Below the pieces are notes generated by a model that saw only the letters and a program-made list of their open reading frames with translations, searched no databases and was not told the origin of the DNA. The position numbers and the translations under genes are program-made. Positions 15,900-24,199 of a stretch of 43,307 bases of DNA are shown in pieces. Position 1 is the first letter of the stretch; the number at the start of each line of letters is the position of its first letter. The stretch is from Lachnospiraceae bacterium (GTDB lineage: Bacteria > Bacillota > Clostridia > Lachnospirales > Lachnospiraceae): contig JAGCUO010000095.1 in the NCBI GenBank assembly GCA_017962825.1, positions 1-43,307 on the forward strand, given 5' to 3'.

Positions 15900-17940
15900 T
15901 ATCTCTTCCTCCTAACATTTCCAAAAACGCCTCTGCCCTTATCTTGATCTGGCCCTCATCTCCTTTTGAATAATCGCTGGATACGACCAGAACAGGTACA
16001 CCGATGGACTGAAGTGCATCTGAATATTTCTTGATAAACATGCTGTAGGTCGGACAGAATTTGAGATAATAGAATACCGCTCCGTCAACCTTATATTTCT
16101 TGGCAAGTTCAACGGATGCATCTATCACCGAATTAAGAGGCTTCATTCTCGCACAGGGAGCCTGTCCTCTGTATCCTCTTGCAATATCCGTCTTCCAATC
16201 GCCCGTGTTTGGAATATCTTTTGAAAAAGGTCTGAGGCCTGCGCAGTTATCTTCAGCAACAATATTTGCTCCCAGATCCTCCAGGATCGAAGTCAGCTTA
16301 TTATCACCGTCTGCAATGATACCCCCGGCTACAAGGAGTCTCGGGCTGTTATCCCTGCTTTCATCGGCAACACCTTCCAGCTGCTCCAGTACTTTTCGCA
16401 GTTCTGCGATCAAAGTATCAACCGGAAGATAATAGAATCCGTGAGCAATGGTTTGAAATTCACTTCCGGAAAGAAGGCAATTGTCTTTTATCCTATACTC
16501 CGAGATGGTTCTCAATAATCTTCTTGCTTCGTTATAAAGTGATATATTCTTGTTTATTGTTTCATCGGAAATACTTTCACCCGTTAATTCTTCCAGATCC
16601 TTTTTGAATGCTTCTATTTCTGTGATATAGTATTCTTCCTGTGTCTCATCCTTTAGCAGACGGGGCATGTTATAGACCGTTGCGGGAACGTAATTACTGT
16701 TGACCGCTTCGATGGTCTTTCTCATACAGTCACAGGTAAAAAACGTATATACATGATCCAGTGCGGTGACTATGGGCTTTTCGGTTATAAAGCCACCCAA
16801 TACGCTTTTGGTCAGATCACAGAACACACTTTGTGTTACCGATTCACCTGCCATTATTTCATCCTGATTGCCGGCATGCATTATCCTGTAATGGGCAACA
16901 TTAGCGGATGCCAGAATCTCAATGGGAACATATGCGCATGTATAGGCAACAGTTTTCTTTTTACCTGTCTGTTTCTTTACGATCAGCTCTTTCTGATATT
17001 CGATGGCGTTTTTGTAAGACGATAGATTAATCTTAAATCCTGATTTTCTTCCGACATTTTCCTCGGAATACTCATTCGCATATTCATCTGCAAACACTGC
17101 TGCGCCAATGGCTCCGGCATATACAGTGTCAAGCTTGCTTTCTGATATCTCAAATCCCAGCTGTTCTTCAAAGGCTCTTCGAATTCCTACATTATTTGAT
17201 ACGCCTCCGGTAAAGAGAACATTCTTCTCTATACCGACTCTGCTGAGAAGTGCATACACTCTTCGAGCCACGGATTTATGAATTCCGTAAGCAATATCGC
17301 TTACATCTCTTCCCTTTGCTCTTTCTGATACAACCTCGGATTCTGCAAACACGATGCACTGCGCGCTTACATCCATGGCATCCTTGGACTTCAGAGATTC
17401 GGGTCCGATCTCTTTTACATCGAGACCAAGTACATTAGCTATCCTTTCCAGAAATCGTCCCGTGCCCGCCGCACACTTATCATTCATTGCAAAATCCAGG
17501 ACTTTTCCGGATTCAGGATCGATCTTTATCGCTTTGGAATCCTGTCCGCCTATATCAATGACCGTATGAATTCCGTCCCCCAGGAAATATGCTCCCTTTC
17601 CGTGACAGGCGATCTCCGTCACGATCCTGTTTGGAATATCATCGTATTGAAGTGCGATCCTTCCGTAACCGGTACTTACTATATATTTGATCTCGCTACG
17701 CTTAAGTCCGCTTTTGGACAGTAATTCCGATATGATAGTTTCCGCAGTTTCCTGCATGTAGAATCCGGTAGGTACCAAAGCTGTATAGATCTGATCCTTA
17801 TATAGAAGAACACCTTTTGATTGGCGTGATCCTATATCAATTCCCAGGACTGTATTATGGAAAAGAGAACCGACCTGTTTTTCTCCAAATACATCCGTCA
17901 GCTTTCCGTAACCGTTCCAGTTGTTTAAAGCCAAACTCAT
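15853..17940 (-). CDS. Fusion of HgdC-like activator ATPase with an HgdB-like module, 695 aa
   Basis: Residues ~30-290 are an activator ATPase (VLGIDIGSRQSKGV, DIGGQDSKAI, NDKCAAGTG with Cys156, SAQC with Cys195, FTGGVSNN). Residues ~325-690 are an HgdB-like module (TCAYVPIEILA, FFTCDCMRK, EDNCAGLRP, FYYLKFCPTYS). Natural fusions of this type are known in large BcrA/BadF-HgdB proteins. Together with the two separate genes downstream the locus encodes two activator and two HgdB-like domains, consistent with a heteromeric complex. Starts at ATG behind ACAGGAG; the ATPase gene of the importer ends 28 nt upstream. Confidence 0.9.
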   Translation of the reverse strand: MSLALNNWNGYGKLTDVFGEKQVGSLFHNTVLGIDIGSRQSKGVLLYKDQIYTALVPTGFYMQETAETIISELLSKSGLKRSEIKYIVSTGYGRIALQYDDIPNRIVTEIACHGKGAYFLGDGIHTVIDIGGQDSKAIKIDPESGKVLDFAMNDKCAAGTGRFLERIANVLGLDVKEIGPESLKSKDAMDVSAQCIVFAESEVVSERAKGRDVSDIAYGIHKSVARRVYALLSRVGIEKNVLFTGGVSNNVGIRRAFEEQLGFEISESKLDTVYAGAIGAAVFADEYANEYSEENVGRKSGFKINLSSYKNAIEYQKELIVKKQTGKKKTVAYTCAYVPIEILASANVAHYRIMHAGNQDEIMAGESVTQSVFCDLTKSVLGGFITEKPIVTALDHVYTFFTCDCMRKTIEAVNSNYVPATVYNMPRLLKDETQEEYYITEIEAFKKDLEELTGESISDETINKNISLYNEARRLLRTISEYRIKDNCLLSGSEFQTIAHGFYYLPVDTLIAELRKVLEQLEGVADESRDNSPRLLVAGGIIADGDNKLTSILEDLGANIVAEDNCAGLRPFSKDIPNTGDWKTDIARGYRGQAPCARMKPLNSVIDASVELAKKYKVDGAVFYYLKFCPTYSMFIKKYSDALQSIGVPVLVVSSDYSKGDEGQIKIRAEAFLEMLGGRDNVRDVADKHREQNTA

Positions 17941-17968
17941 TTCAACACTCCTGTTACTTTTTTAATAG

Positions 17969-18754
17969 TTAGATGTTGTACTCTTCCTTGATCTCCTCTT
18001 CAGTGAAGAACTTACCGTATATATACTTTCTCAGTCTCTCAAAGTATCCGGAGTTTCTTCTGCGTGGTCTTGGAAGATTCACATCGATCACCTCAAGGAT
18101 CTGACCCGGTCTGTTGGAAAAAACCAGGATCTTATCCCCCAGGTAGATTGCCTCGTCTATGTCGTGTGTAACAAGGATCATGGTTTTTCTCTCATGCTGC
18201 CAGATCCTGCTTATCTCGTTTTGCATATTCACGCGGGTCATGGCATCAAGTGCGCCAAAGGGTTCATCCAACAGTAAGACATCCGGATTTTCTATCAACG
18301 CTCTTGCAATACTTACTCTCTGCTGCATACCTCCGGACAGCTGATTCGGATAAGCGTTTACAAACTCCTCCAGACCCACCAGCTTGAGATATTTATGTAC
18401 CAGTTCGGATTTCTCTTCTTTGGAAAGCTTTTTTCCTTCAGATATTCCGAAGGCAACATTTTCAAATATGGTCAGCCAGGGGAACAGTCTGGATTCCTGA
18501 AAAGCCATTCCGATGTTTTTGCTGGGTCCTTTGATCGGATTACCTTTATTCAAAACCTGACCATCCGAATAGTTTTCAAGTCCGCCTATTATCCTCAGAA
18601 GAGTACTTTTACCGCATCCGCTTGCACCGACTATGCTTATAAATTCTCCCTGCCTAATATCAAGATTGATATTATTCAGAACCTGCAGCTCGCTTTCATC
18701 TTGAACAAAATACTTATTCAGATTCTTGATTGATATAATATTGTTCTCGGCCAT
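17969..18754 (-). CDS. SsuB/TauB-like ABC importer ATPase, copy 1, 261 aa
   Basis: Walker A GASGCGKST, Q-loop FQESRLFPWL, signature LSGGMQQR, Walker B VLLLDEPFGALD and H-loop VTHDIDEA are complete; the FPW motif after the Q-loop is characteristic of the nitrate/sulfonate/taurine importer ATPases. Paralogue of 22648. It follows the permease gene by 18 nt and belongs to the operon SBP - permease - ATPase - HgdC/HgdB genes - radical SAM - PNPOx. Confidence 0.93.
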   Translation of the reverse strand: MAENNIISIKNLNKYFVQDESELQVLNNINLDIRQGEFISIVGASGCGKSTLLRIIGGLENYSDGQVLNKGNPIKGPSKNIGMAFQESRLFPWLTIFENVAFGISEGKKLSKEEKSELVHKYLKLVGLEEFVNAYPNQLSGGMQQRVSIARALIENPDVLLLDEPFGALDAMTRVNMQNEISRIWQHERKTMILVTHDIDEAIYLGDKILVFSNRPGQILEVIDVNLPRPRRRNSGYFERLRKYIYGKFFTEEEIKEEYNI

Positions 18755-18772
18755 TCTGTCTCTTCCTTAAAT

Positions 18773-19552
18773 TCACTTAACGGTATTCCATTTCAATACT
18801 CTCTTCTCAACTCTTCTCAAGATCACATTGATCAGGAATCCGATAACTCCTACCACTAATACACCGGCAAACATCGTAGAAGGCTGAGCCATCTCTCGAT
18901 AATACGAGATCATAAATCCAAGTCCCGCAGATGCCGCTATAAGTTCAGCGCCTATAACACTGATCCATGCACTTCCGACTCCAACACGAAGACCCGTGAA
19001 AATACCCGGAAGAGCGGCAGGGAACATTACTTTTGTGATCTCGATTTTTTTTGACTTCAAAAAAATCTTTGATACTTCAACATATTTTCTGTCAACATTT
19101 CGGATACCGTCCGATGTGTTCAGATATACGGTCCAAAAAGTTCCGATCATGATCACGATTATTTTTGAAGTCTCTCCTATTCCGGTCCAAAGGATCAAAA
19201 CAGGGACCCAGGCTATTATCGGGATCGGTCGTATCAGCTCAAAAAGAACCGATACGATCTTTGTGGCTGTTTTCGACAGTCCCGTGATTATTCCGATCAC
19301 TATTCCGAGAGAAGCTCCGAGAGCATATCCCACCAGCACTCTTCTCAAACTCACTAGGATATTTACGGCAAGCTTTCCGCTTTCTGCCTGCTTTACAAGG
19401 GATCTCCATATTCTTGCAGGTGATGGTAATAATGAAGCATTTATCAATTCCAAATTCGATGCAAGCTGCCATATGAGTATCAGTCCCACAGGAAGTATTA
19501 TTCCCAGCCAGGATTTGGATCTGACAAAGCTCCTTATCTTTTTCTTTATCAT
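18773..19552 (-). CDS. SsuC/TauC-like ABC importer permease, copy 1, 259 aa
   Basis: Six hydrophobic segments and the binding-protein-dependent permease EAA region (VMFPAALPGIFTGLRVGVG near residue 180) define a BPD_transp_1 permease of the sulfonate/nitrate/taurine group. Starts at ATG 23 nt after the binding-protein gene. It should form the membrane channel with the neighbouring ATPase. Confidence 0.92.
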   Translation of the reverse strand: MIKKKIRSFVRSKSWLGIILPVGLILIWQLASNLELINASLLPSPARIWRSLVKQAESGKLAVNILVSLRRVLVGYALGASLGIVIGIITGLSKTATKIVSVLFELIRPIPIIAWVPVLILWTGIGETSKIIVIMIGTFWTVYLNTSDGIRNVDRKYVEVSKIFLKSKKIEITKVMFPAALPGIFTGLRVGVGSAWISVIGAELIAASAGLGFMISYYREMAQPSTMFAGVLVVGVIGFLINVILRRVEKRVLKWNTVK

Positions 19553-19575
19553 CCGATCACTTCTCCAATTCTCTT

Positions 19576-20655
19576 TTAGTTATCCTCAAGTCTCAAAGCT
19601 TCTTCATAATAAGAAGTGTTGATCGGAACATTCACATCAAAATCATTCTCGATCAGATCATTTTCATAGAGATAATTGATGTTGTATTCTAATGCATCGA
19701 TCTGCTCTGCATTAAACGGCTCATATCTCTCAAGTCTTGTGTATGTAACATATGTCGACTCGGAATTTCCGGTTGCTTCAACCAATGCTTCAATAACAGG
19801 ATGACTGTCCTCAAGCACTCCGTCCTCATACTGTCTGAATACCTGAATATACTTTGCTACGATCTCAGGGTTGGAACGGGCAAATGAAGCATTTGCAGCG
19901 ATGATGTTGGGGGAAATAACGTTATCTGCATTGATCCTCCATACAGCTTTTATTCCTTCGGTATTTTCTATCAGGGATGTAAAGGGTTCCCATGTTGCAA
20001 CGGCATCAATTTCACCTCCAACAAGAGGAGTCAGTGAATCTGCTGCCGCCAGATTTACGATCTCAATATCCGCTTCGCTCAATCCGTGTGCTTCAAGTCC
20101 CTGCAGGAAACTGATATGTGCCGCAGAGCCCACAGCAGTCGCAACTTTTCTTCCCTTCAGATCTTCAAGGCTATTGATTCCCGAATCCTCTCTTACCAAA
20201 ACACCTGTATTCGAGAAATCCGTTATCTGCTGATAGATAAATTCCACATCGGATCCGTTTGCATAGCTGGTAAGAGCAGGCGCAGCTCCAAGACCGGTTG
20301 CAATATCAATATCTCCTGAAGCCAGTGCTTCCATCATGGGAGGTCCATATGTGAAAAGTTCCCATTTAACTTCGATACCTTCATTTGCAAAGAAATCTTC
20401 CACAAAATGTGTCTTGCTGTTAAGTTCATAAAGCCCCATTCCGGCCTGATATCCGAGAACTATGGTAGTTGTTTCATTCAAGCCTTCGCCTGTCAGTACG
20501 GTATTGTTTTCATCAGCATCCGCAGACGTAGCAGCAGCCGATACCGTACTGATATCATTGCCTGTTACTGATCTTGTGCCGCAGCCTGCAAGGCTTCCGG
20601 CAGCCAAAATGATCGCCGATCCGATGGTCAAAATCTTTCTAAATTTATTTTTCAT
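19576..20655 (-). CDS. SsuA/TauA-like substrate-binding lipoprotein, copy 1, 359 aa
   Basis: A lipoprotein signal (basic MKNKFRK, hydrophobic stretch, lipobox LAGC with Cys near residue 25) is followed by a low-complexity linker and an NMT1/SsuA-like periplasmic-binding fold (GYQAGMGLYELN, DIATGLGAAPALT, KVATAVGSAAH, AVATWEPF). Presumably anchored outside the membrane, it captures the transported compound, probably an organosulfur anion by family and context. A tRNA-Cys-like gene lies ~55 nt upstream of the start codon, so the mRNA leader may include it. Confidence 0.92.
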   Translation of the reverse strand: MKNKFRKILTIGSAIILAAGSLAGCGTRSVTGNDISTVSAAATSADADENNTVLTGEGLNETTTIVLGYQAGMGLYELNSKTHFVEDFFANEGIEVKWELFTYGPPMMEALASGDIDIATGLGAAPALTSYANGSDVEFIYQQITDFSNTGVLVREDSGINSLEDLKGRKVATAVGSAAHISFLQGLEAHGLSEADIEIVNLAAADSLTPLVGGEIDAVATWEPFTSLIENTEGIKAVWRINADNVISPNIIAANASFARSNPEIVAKYIQVFRQYEDGVLEDSHPVIEALVEATGNSESTYVTYTRLERYEPFNAEQIDALEYNINYLYENDLIENDFDVNVPINTSYYEEALRLEDN

Positions 20656-20712
20656 AAAATCTTCTCCTCATTTTCTTAATTTCATCATTTGGTTCTTACA
20701 AATATTTGCAGA

Positions 20713-20782
20713 TGACACCGGCAGGATTCGAACCTGCATCTTCAGTTTTGCAAACCTATGCCATACCAGCGGCCACGGCATC
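20713..20782 (-). tRNA. tRNA-Cys(GCA)-like gene
   Basis: Cloverleaf readable on the minus strand: acceptor GATGCCG/CGGTGTC (two G-U pairs), D arm GCC/GGC with GG-T-A in the loop, anticodon loop TTGCAAA (anticodon GCA, Cys), T arm GCAGG/CCTGC with loop TTCGAAT. The anticodon stem has an A-G mismatch and a G-U pair. With the flanking T and A added the acceptor becomes 8 bp and the next base is U, the usual CysRS discriminator; with a 7-bp acceptor the discriminator is A. No CCA is encoded. It starts 3 nt after a terminator hairpin and ends ~55 nt before the SBP start. Confidence 0.8.
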
Positions 20783-20784
20783 AT

Positions 20785-20826
20785 AAAACCGGAGGTTTTA
20801 AGTTTTTCACTTAAAACCTCCGGTTT
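20785..20826 (-). terminator. Strong hairpin after the second PNPOx gene
   Basis: Eighteen-bp perfect arms (20786-20803 and 20809-20826), AAACCGGAGGTTTTAAGT type, with a 5-nt loop and TTTT on the minus-strand 3' side. It closes the copy-2 operon and immediately precedes the tRNA-Cys-like gene. The preceding ACTGACCGG.AAACCGGAGGTT segment is nearly identical to that before the metK terminator at 26530. Confidence 0.75.
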
Positions 20827-20838
20827 ACCGGTCAGTCC

Positions 20839-20877
20839 TTACAGCCTAATCTTTTTAATCTTCACCTGCTGATTTAA
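20839..20877 (-). pseudogene. Remnant of a second yezD 3' end
   Basis: In one frame the minus strand encodes L-N-Q-Q-V-K-I-K-K-I-R-L then stop, matching the C-terminus of YezD (intact copy at 26597 ends Q-I-D-K-N-E-K-I-R-L, stop). The match continues past the stop as TAAGxACTGACCGGxAAACCGGAGGTT (about 25 of 27 bases). There is no start codon or N-terminal part: it directly follows the PNPOx stop. It appears to be a deletion remnant of a yezD gene and its terminator, showing that the two loci share ancestry. Confidence 0.65.
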
Positions 20878-20888
20878 TTAGTCTGTTA

Positions 20889-21365
20889 TCACTTGTAATA
20901 ATCGGGATTTACATCTTTATCAAGATGTCCGAGAATAGGATACTTTGCCTTCTGCTCAGCTATCCTTGTGGGAAGAGTCAGATCTCTGAATTCGGTAGGT
21001 TCTATATACCACACACCCGCAAGATCATTTTCGGGATTTCTTTCGAGAGCTGCTACATATGCCTTCTCGTATACCGGTCCCTCGATCAGAACCTTTCTGG
21101 GTATTCCGCGGACCTGATACTCTGTCGCCCCGGGTCCCCAGAAAACTGCAGCCACTTCCTTGTCATACCAGAGGCTGTATGTAAGATTCTTGTTTGTCTG
21201 CGAGGTTTCAAGGAGTTCATTTACAACCAGGAGACCGTCTTCATAATGAAGAGATCCTTTGAATGCTACATTCACTCTTCCGTCTTTATCAACCGTGGCC
21301 AACGCTTTTTTTGTTTCTTTTCCGTTGATCACATCTATTACTTCCTGTGTAAGTGTTACGCTCAT
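20889..21365 (-). CDS. PNPOx-fold flavin-binding protein, copy 2, 158 aa
   Basis: Split-barrel flavoprotein like copy 1 at 12004, with the shared SSQ/TSQTNKNLTYSLWYD motif near residue 62 and ILGHLDKD near the end. The start is the ATG at 21365, which has AAGGGGG upstream; the longer frame to 21434 overlaps the radical SAM gene. Located 10 nt downstream of that gene, repeating the copy-1 gene order. Confidence 0.83.
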   Translation of the reverse strand: MSVTLTQEVIDVINGKETKKALATVDKDGRVNVAFKGSLHYEDGLLVVNELLETSQTNKNLTYSLWYDKEVAAVFWGPGATEYQVRGIPRKVLIEGPVYEKAYVAALERNPENDLAGVWYIEPTEFRDLTLPTRIAEQKAKYPILGHLDKDVNPDYYK

Positions 21366-21375
21366 ATTATCCCCC

Positions 21376-22632
21376 TTACCAATAAATTCTTCCGATATCC
21401 GTATTGGGATGATTACCGCATCTTCTGTAATCATCGAAATAGGGTTTAAGGTTATATTTGATGTTTATCTCATTAAGTCCCTTGGCAAGAGCGACGTAAT
21501 AATCCAGCGAAGGAACAACCTGATTGTGGAATATTCCGCAGACGCCCCATACTATGTACGCGATGGATACGCCATGCTTTGCAAAATCCTCGGCCTCTGC
21601 AAGATACTTCTCAAGAGCTTCTTCCTCGGTCTTAAAACCGTTAGGCTGTGCAAGTTCTACGCCACCGACGATTCCGGAGTTGACATTTCCCTCTCCGAAC
21701 ACTTCAACTGCATCGAAGATTCTCTTTTTCCACTCGTCATACCCGATATGTGCTGCTTTTCCGGGGCAGATCCACTCGAAGAGCTCCTTATTCATAACCT
21801 CGATATCCGAAGTATATCCGATTATACCGGTAGCTTCCTTGAGTCTCTTCAGCTGTTCTTTATCATATGCAGATGCAATGAGCTGTACTTTAAGATCATT
21901 GGTCTTGAAGATAGGCTTGATCTTTTCAAAAGCCTTAATGATCTCATCAACCTCATCATCAAATACCTTCTTTCCGGTAAGGATGGATCCGGTGGTGACC
22001 ATGATCATTGCATAACGTCCCTTTTGCTTAACTGCTTCAGCTACCGCCTCAGCAACCTCATCATAATCGAAGAGATCTGGAATACCCTTCTTAACGGAAT
22101 CGATTCCGTTTATTCCTACGTTGCAATACTTACATCCTTCACCGGGTTTATCCCAGAAATGACATACACGGCTTATTGCTACGTTAAGTCTCTGAGGTCT
22201 TACATTTACGACTTCTCCCATGGGAGTTCCCTTGCTGGTCTTCTTCCTGTAGAAATCGGGCTCGCGCCAGAATTCAACCTCCTCATACACCTTGCCGTTA
22301 TCGGTGAGGAAAAACTTTCCATCTATATCATCGATCACATAAGGATCTCTGATCCCGTAATTGGTATAATATCCTCCTACAAGAGAAGTTCCGTCTCTGA
22401 AAACAAGACCGATGGGAATCTTATTTTCTCCCTCCTTCTTACCGAAGATGGTATCTGCCTGGCTCTGATAATCTCCCTTATTAAAAAGGTCCTGAGCTTT
22501 CTCGCTTAAGATATATCCTCTCCTGTGTACATCCGTCTTTAAAATGACGATTTTGGGAATCTCGGGATATTTTTCAAATACTTCTTCAATGGAAAGTTCC
22601 TTCTCCCTCCAGTTCTCTATCTTTGTTTCCAT
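21376..22632 (-). CDS. Radical SAM protein with CX9CX2C cluster motif, copy 2, 418 aa
   Basis: Cluster motif C-H-F-W-D-K-P-G-E-G-C-K-Y-C near residue 157 (CX9CX2C). The N-terminal ~145 residues and the barrel (IMVTTGSILTGKK, FEWICPGKAAHIGYDEW, NVNSGIVGGVELAQPNG, C-terminal YFDDYRRCG) match copy 1 along the whole length. Starts at ATG with GGAGG upstream, 15 nt after the importer ATPase. No HgdB-type genes accompany this copy. Confidence 0.86.
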   Translation of the reverse strand: METKIENWREKELSIEEVFEKYPEIPKIVILKTDVHRRGYILSEKAQDLFNKGDYQSQADTIFGKKEGENKIPIGLVFRDGTSLVGGYYTNYGIRDPYVIDDIDGKFFLTDNGKVYEEVEFWREPDFYRKKTSKGTPMGEVVNVRPQRLNVAISRVCHFWDKPGEGCKYCNVGINGIDSVKKGIPDLFDYDEVAEAVAEAVKQKGRYAMIMVTTGSILTGKKVFDDEVDEIIKAFEKIKPIFKTNDLKVQLIASAYDKEQLKRLKEATGIIGYTSDIEVMNKELFEWICPGKAAHIGYDEWKKRIFDAVEVFGEGNVNSGIVGGVELAQPNGFKTEEEALEKYLAEAEDFAKHGVSIAYIVWGVCGIFHNQVVPSLDYYVALAKGLNEINIKYNLKPYFDDYRRCGNHPNTDIGRIYW

Positions 22633-22647
22633 TTCAACCTCCGTTTA

Positions 22648-23421
22648 TTAAATCGCGTAATCGATCTCGTGCTCGCTGTCTTCAAAGAATTCTTTGTAAA
22701 TCTCTTTGGTATAATATGCGAAATCTTTTGACCCACGTATCTTGGGATATGCAAGATCTATATTTAAGATCTTCTTGATACGTCCCGGTCTTTCGGACAA
22801 TATGACTACCTTGTTGCTCAGATATACAGCTTCCTCGATATCATGGGTAACCAGGATCATCGTTTTGTTTTCCTGTTTCCAGATCTTAAGTATCTCGCGC
22901 TGCATATTGATCCTTGTAAGTGCATCAAGCGCACCGAAGGGTTCGTCAAGGAGCAGTATATTGGGATTGGAGATCAGTGCTCTTGCAATACTGACTCTCT
23001 GCTGCATTCCTCCGGACAACTGTTTCGGAAGTGCATTTTCAAATCCGTTCAGTCCTACCATGTTGATGTATTTCTTGATCAACTCATCTCTTTCGGACTT
23101 TGGAACACTTTTATCAAGTCCGAATCCGATATTCTTATATACATTTCTCCATGGAAGAAGTCTCGCTTCCTGAAACGCCATCTTACACTCGAGTGCAGGT
23201 CCGTTTACCGCATTATCATTTATCAGGATTTCTCCCTCGATCGTGGATTCAAGTCCCGCGATCATCTTAAGCAGTGTACTTTTACCGCATCCGGATGATC
23301 CGACTATTGAAACAAACTCGCCTTCTCTCACATCAAAGTTGATATCGTTAAGGATTTCTTTGGTTTCTCCGTCTATGGTGAATTTCTTGTTCACATTTTT
23401 TATCTGTACTATTGTTCCCAT
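22648..23421 (-). CDS. SsuB/TauB-like ABC importer ATPase, copy 2, 257 aa
   Basis: Walker A GSSGCGKST, Q-loop FQEARLLPW, signature LSGGMQQR, Walker B ILLLDEPFGALD and VTHDIEEA are intact. The start is taken as the ATG at 23421 with AGGTGA upstream; a GTG at 23430 overlapping the permease stop is possible. Paralogue of 17969. Confidence 0.92.
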   Translation of the reverse strand: MGTIVQIKNVNKKFTIDGETKEILNDINFDVREGEFVSIVGSSGCGKSTLLKMIAGLESTIEGEILINDNAVNGPALECKMAFQEARLLPWRNVYKNIGFGLDKSVPKSERDELIKKYINMVGLNGFENALPKQLSGGMQQRVSIARALISNPNILLLDEPFGALDALTRINMQREILKIWKQENKTMILVTHDIEEAVYLSNKVVILSERPGRIKKILNIDLAYPKIRGSKDFAYYTKEIYKEFFEDSEHEIDYAI

Positions 23422-23426
23422 ATTCG

Positions 23427-24197
23427 TCACCTGTACCTGAATAAATATTTCTGAAGTTTCAGAACAAGGAGATCTACCACCAATCCGAATAATCCGATCT
23501 CTATTATTCCCACAAACAAAATTCCCGGCATTGCCATATTTCTTGCATACATTATTCTGTATCCGACTCCTGCGGATGCTGCGATCATCTCCGCAGTTAT
23601 TACGAATCCGATGGATGAAGTGATGCCGATCCTGATTCCCGTATATATTGAAGGGAATGCTGCAGGGAAAACGATCGACTTAACGATCTCTTTCTTACTC
23701 TTTCCGAGATTGATTCCGAGTTCTATCAGCTTTTTATCGACACCTTTTATTCCGTCTATTGTATTGATCAGAAGTGCCCAGAAAGTACCGAGTGCGATGA
23801 CCATTACTTTTGATTCTTCACCGATACCGAGCCACAGGATAAAAAGTGGAATAAGTGCAATAATGGGAACCGGCCTGAAAAGTGCGATAAATACTTTTGT
23901 GAGATTGTCCACTACAGGGAGCATTCCTACCAAAACACCGAGTACGATTCCTACGCTCGCTCCGAGGGCGAAGCCTTTCAATATTCTTGAAAGGCTGCAG
24001 AGAGCGTCCTCGACGAAAATGTTTTTTTCAAGCAGATAGGAAAGTGATTCTTTAACCGTCTTCGGTGCCGGGATGATGGAAGCTTTGACCCACCCGAATT
24101 TGGTCGAAAGAAACCATAACAGGATAAGTGCTATCGGAAAGAAAGAGAATGTAAGCAGATCAAGTATTCTGTTTTTACTTGCATTTGCACTAAGCAT
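23427..24197 (-). CDS. SsuC/TauC-like ABC importer permease, copy 2, 256 aa
   Basis: Six predicted spans and the EAA-type loop (VFPAAFPSIYTGIRIG near residue 180) of sulfonate/nitrate/taurine importers. The ATG follows the binding-protein stop by 2 nt, with its ribosome site (GAGGAG) inside the end of that gene, indicating tight coupling. Confidence 0.92.
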   Translation of the reverse strand: MLSANASKNRILDLLTFSFFPIALILLWFLSTKFGWVKASIIPAPKTVKESLSYLLEKNIFVEDALCSLSRILKGFALGASVGIVLGVLVGMLPVVDNLTKVFIALFRPVPIIALIPLFILWLGIGEESKVMVIALGTFWALLINTIDGIKGVDKKLIELGINLGKSKKEIVKSIVFPAAFPSIYTGIRIGITSSIGFVITAEMIAASAGVGYRIMYARNMAMPGILFVGIIEIGLFGLVVDLLVLKLQKYLFRYR

Positions 24198-24199
24198 CT

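Noticed and set aside
20711-20784. Selenocysteine tRNA
   Set aside because: The acceptor can be read as 8 bp, but the anticodon is GCA, the D arm is short and no sel genes or in-frame TGA are near.
21259-22509. Plus-strand ORF of 416 codons opposite the second radical SAM gene
   Set aside because: It mirrors the codons of the conserved minus-strand gene and has no recognisable domain.
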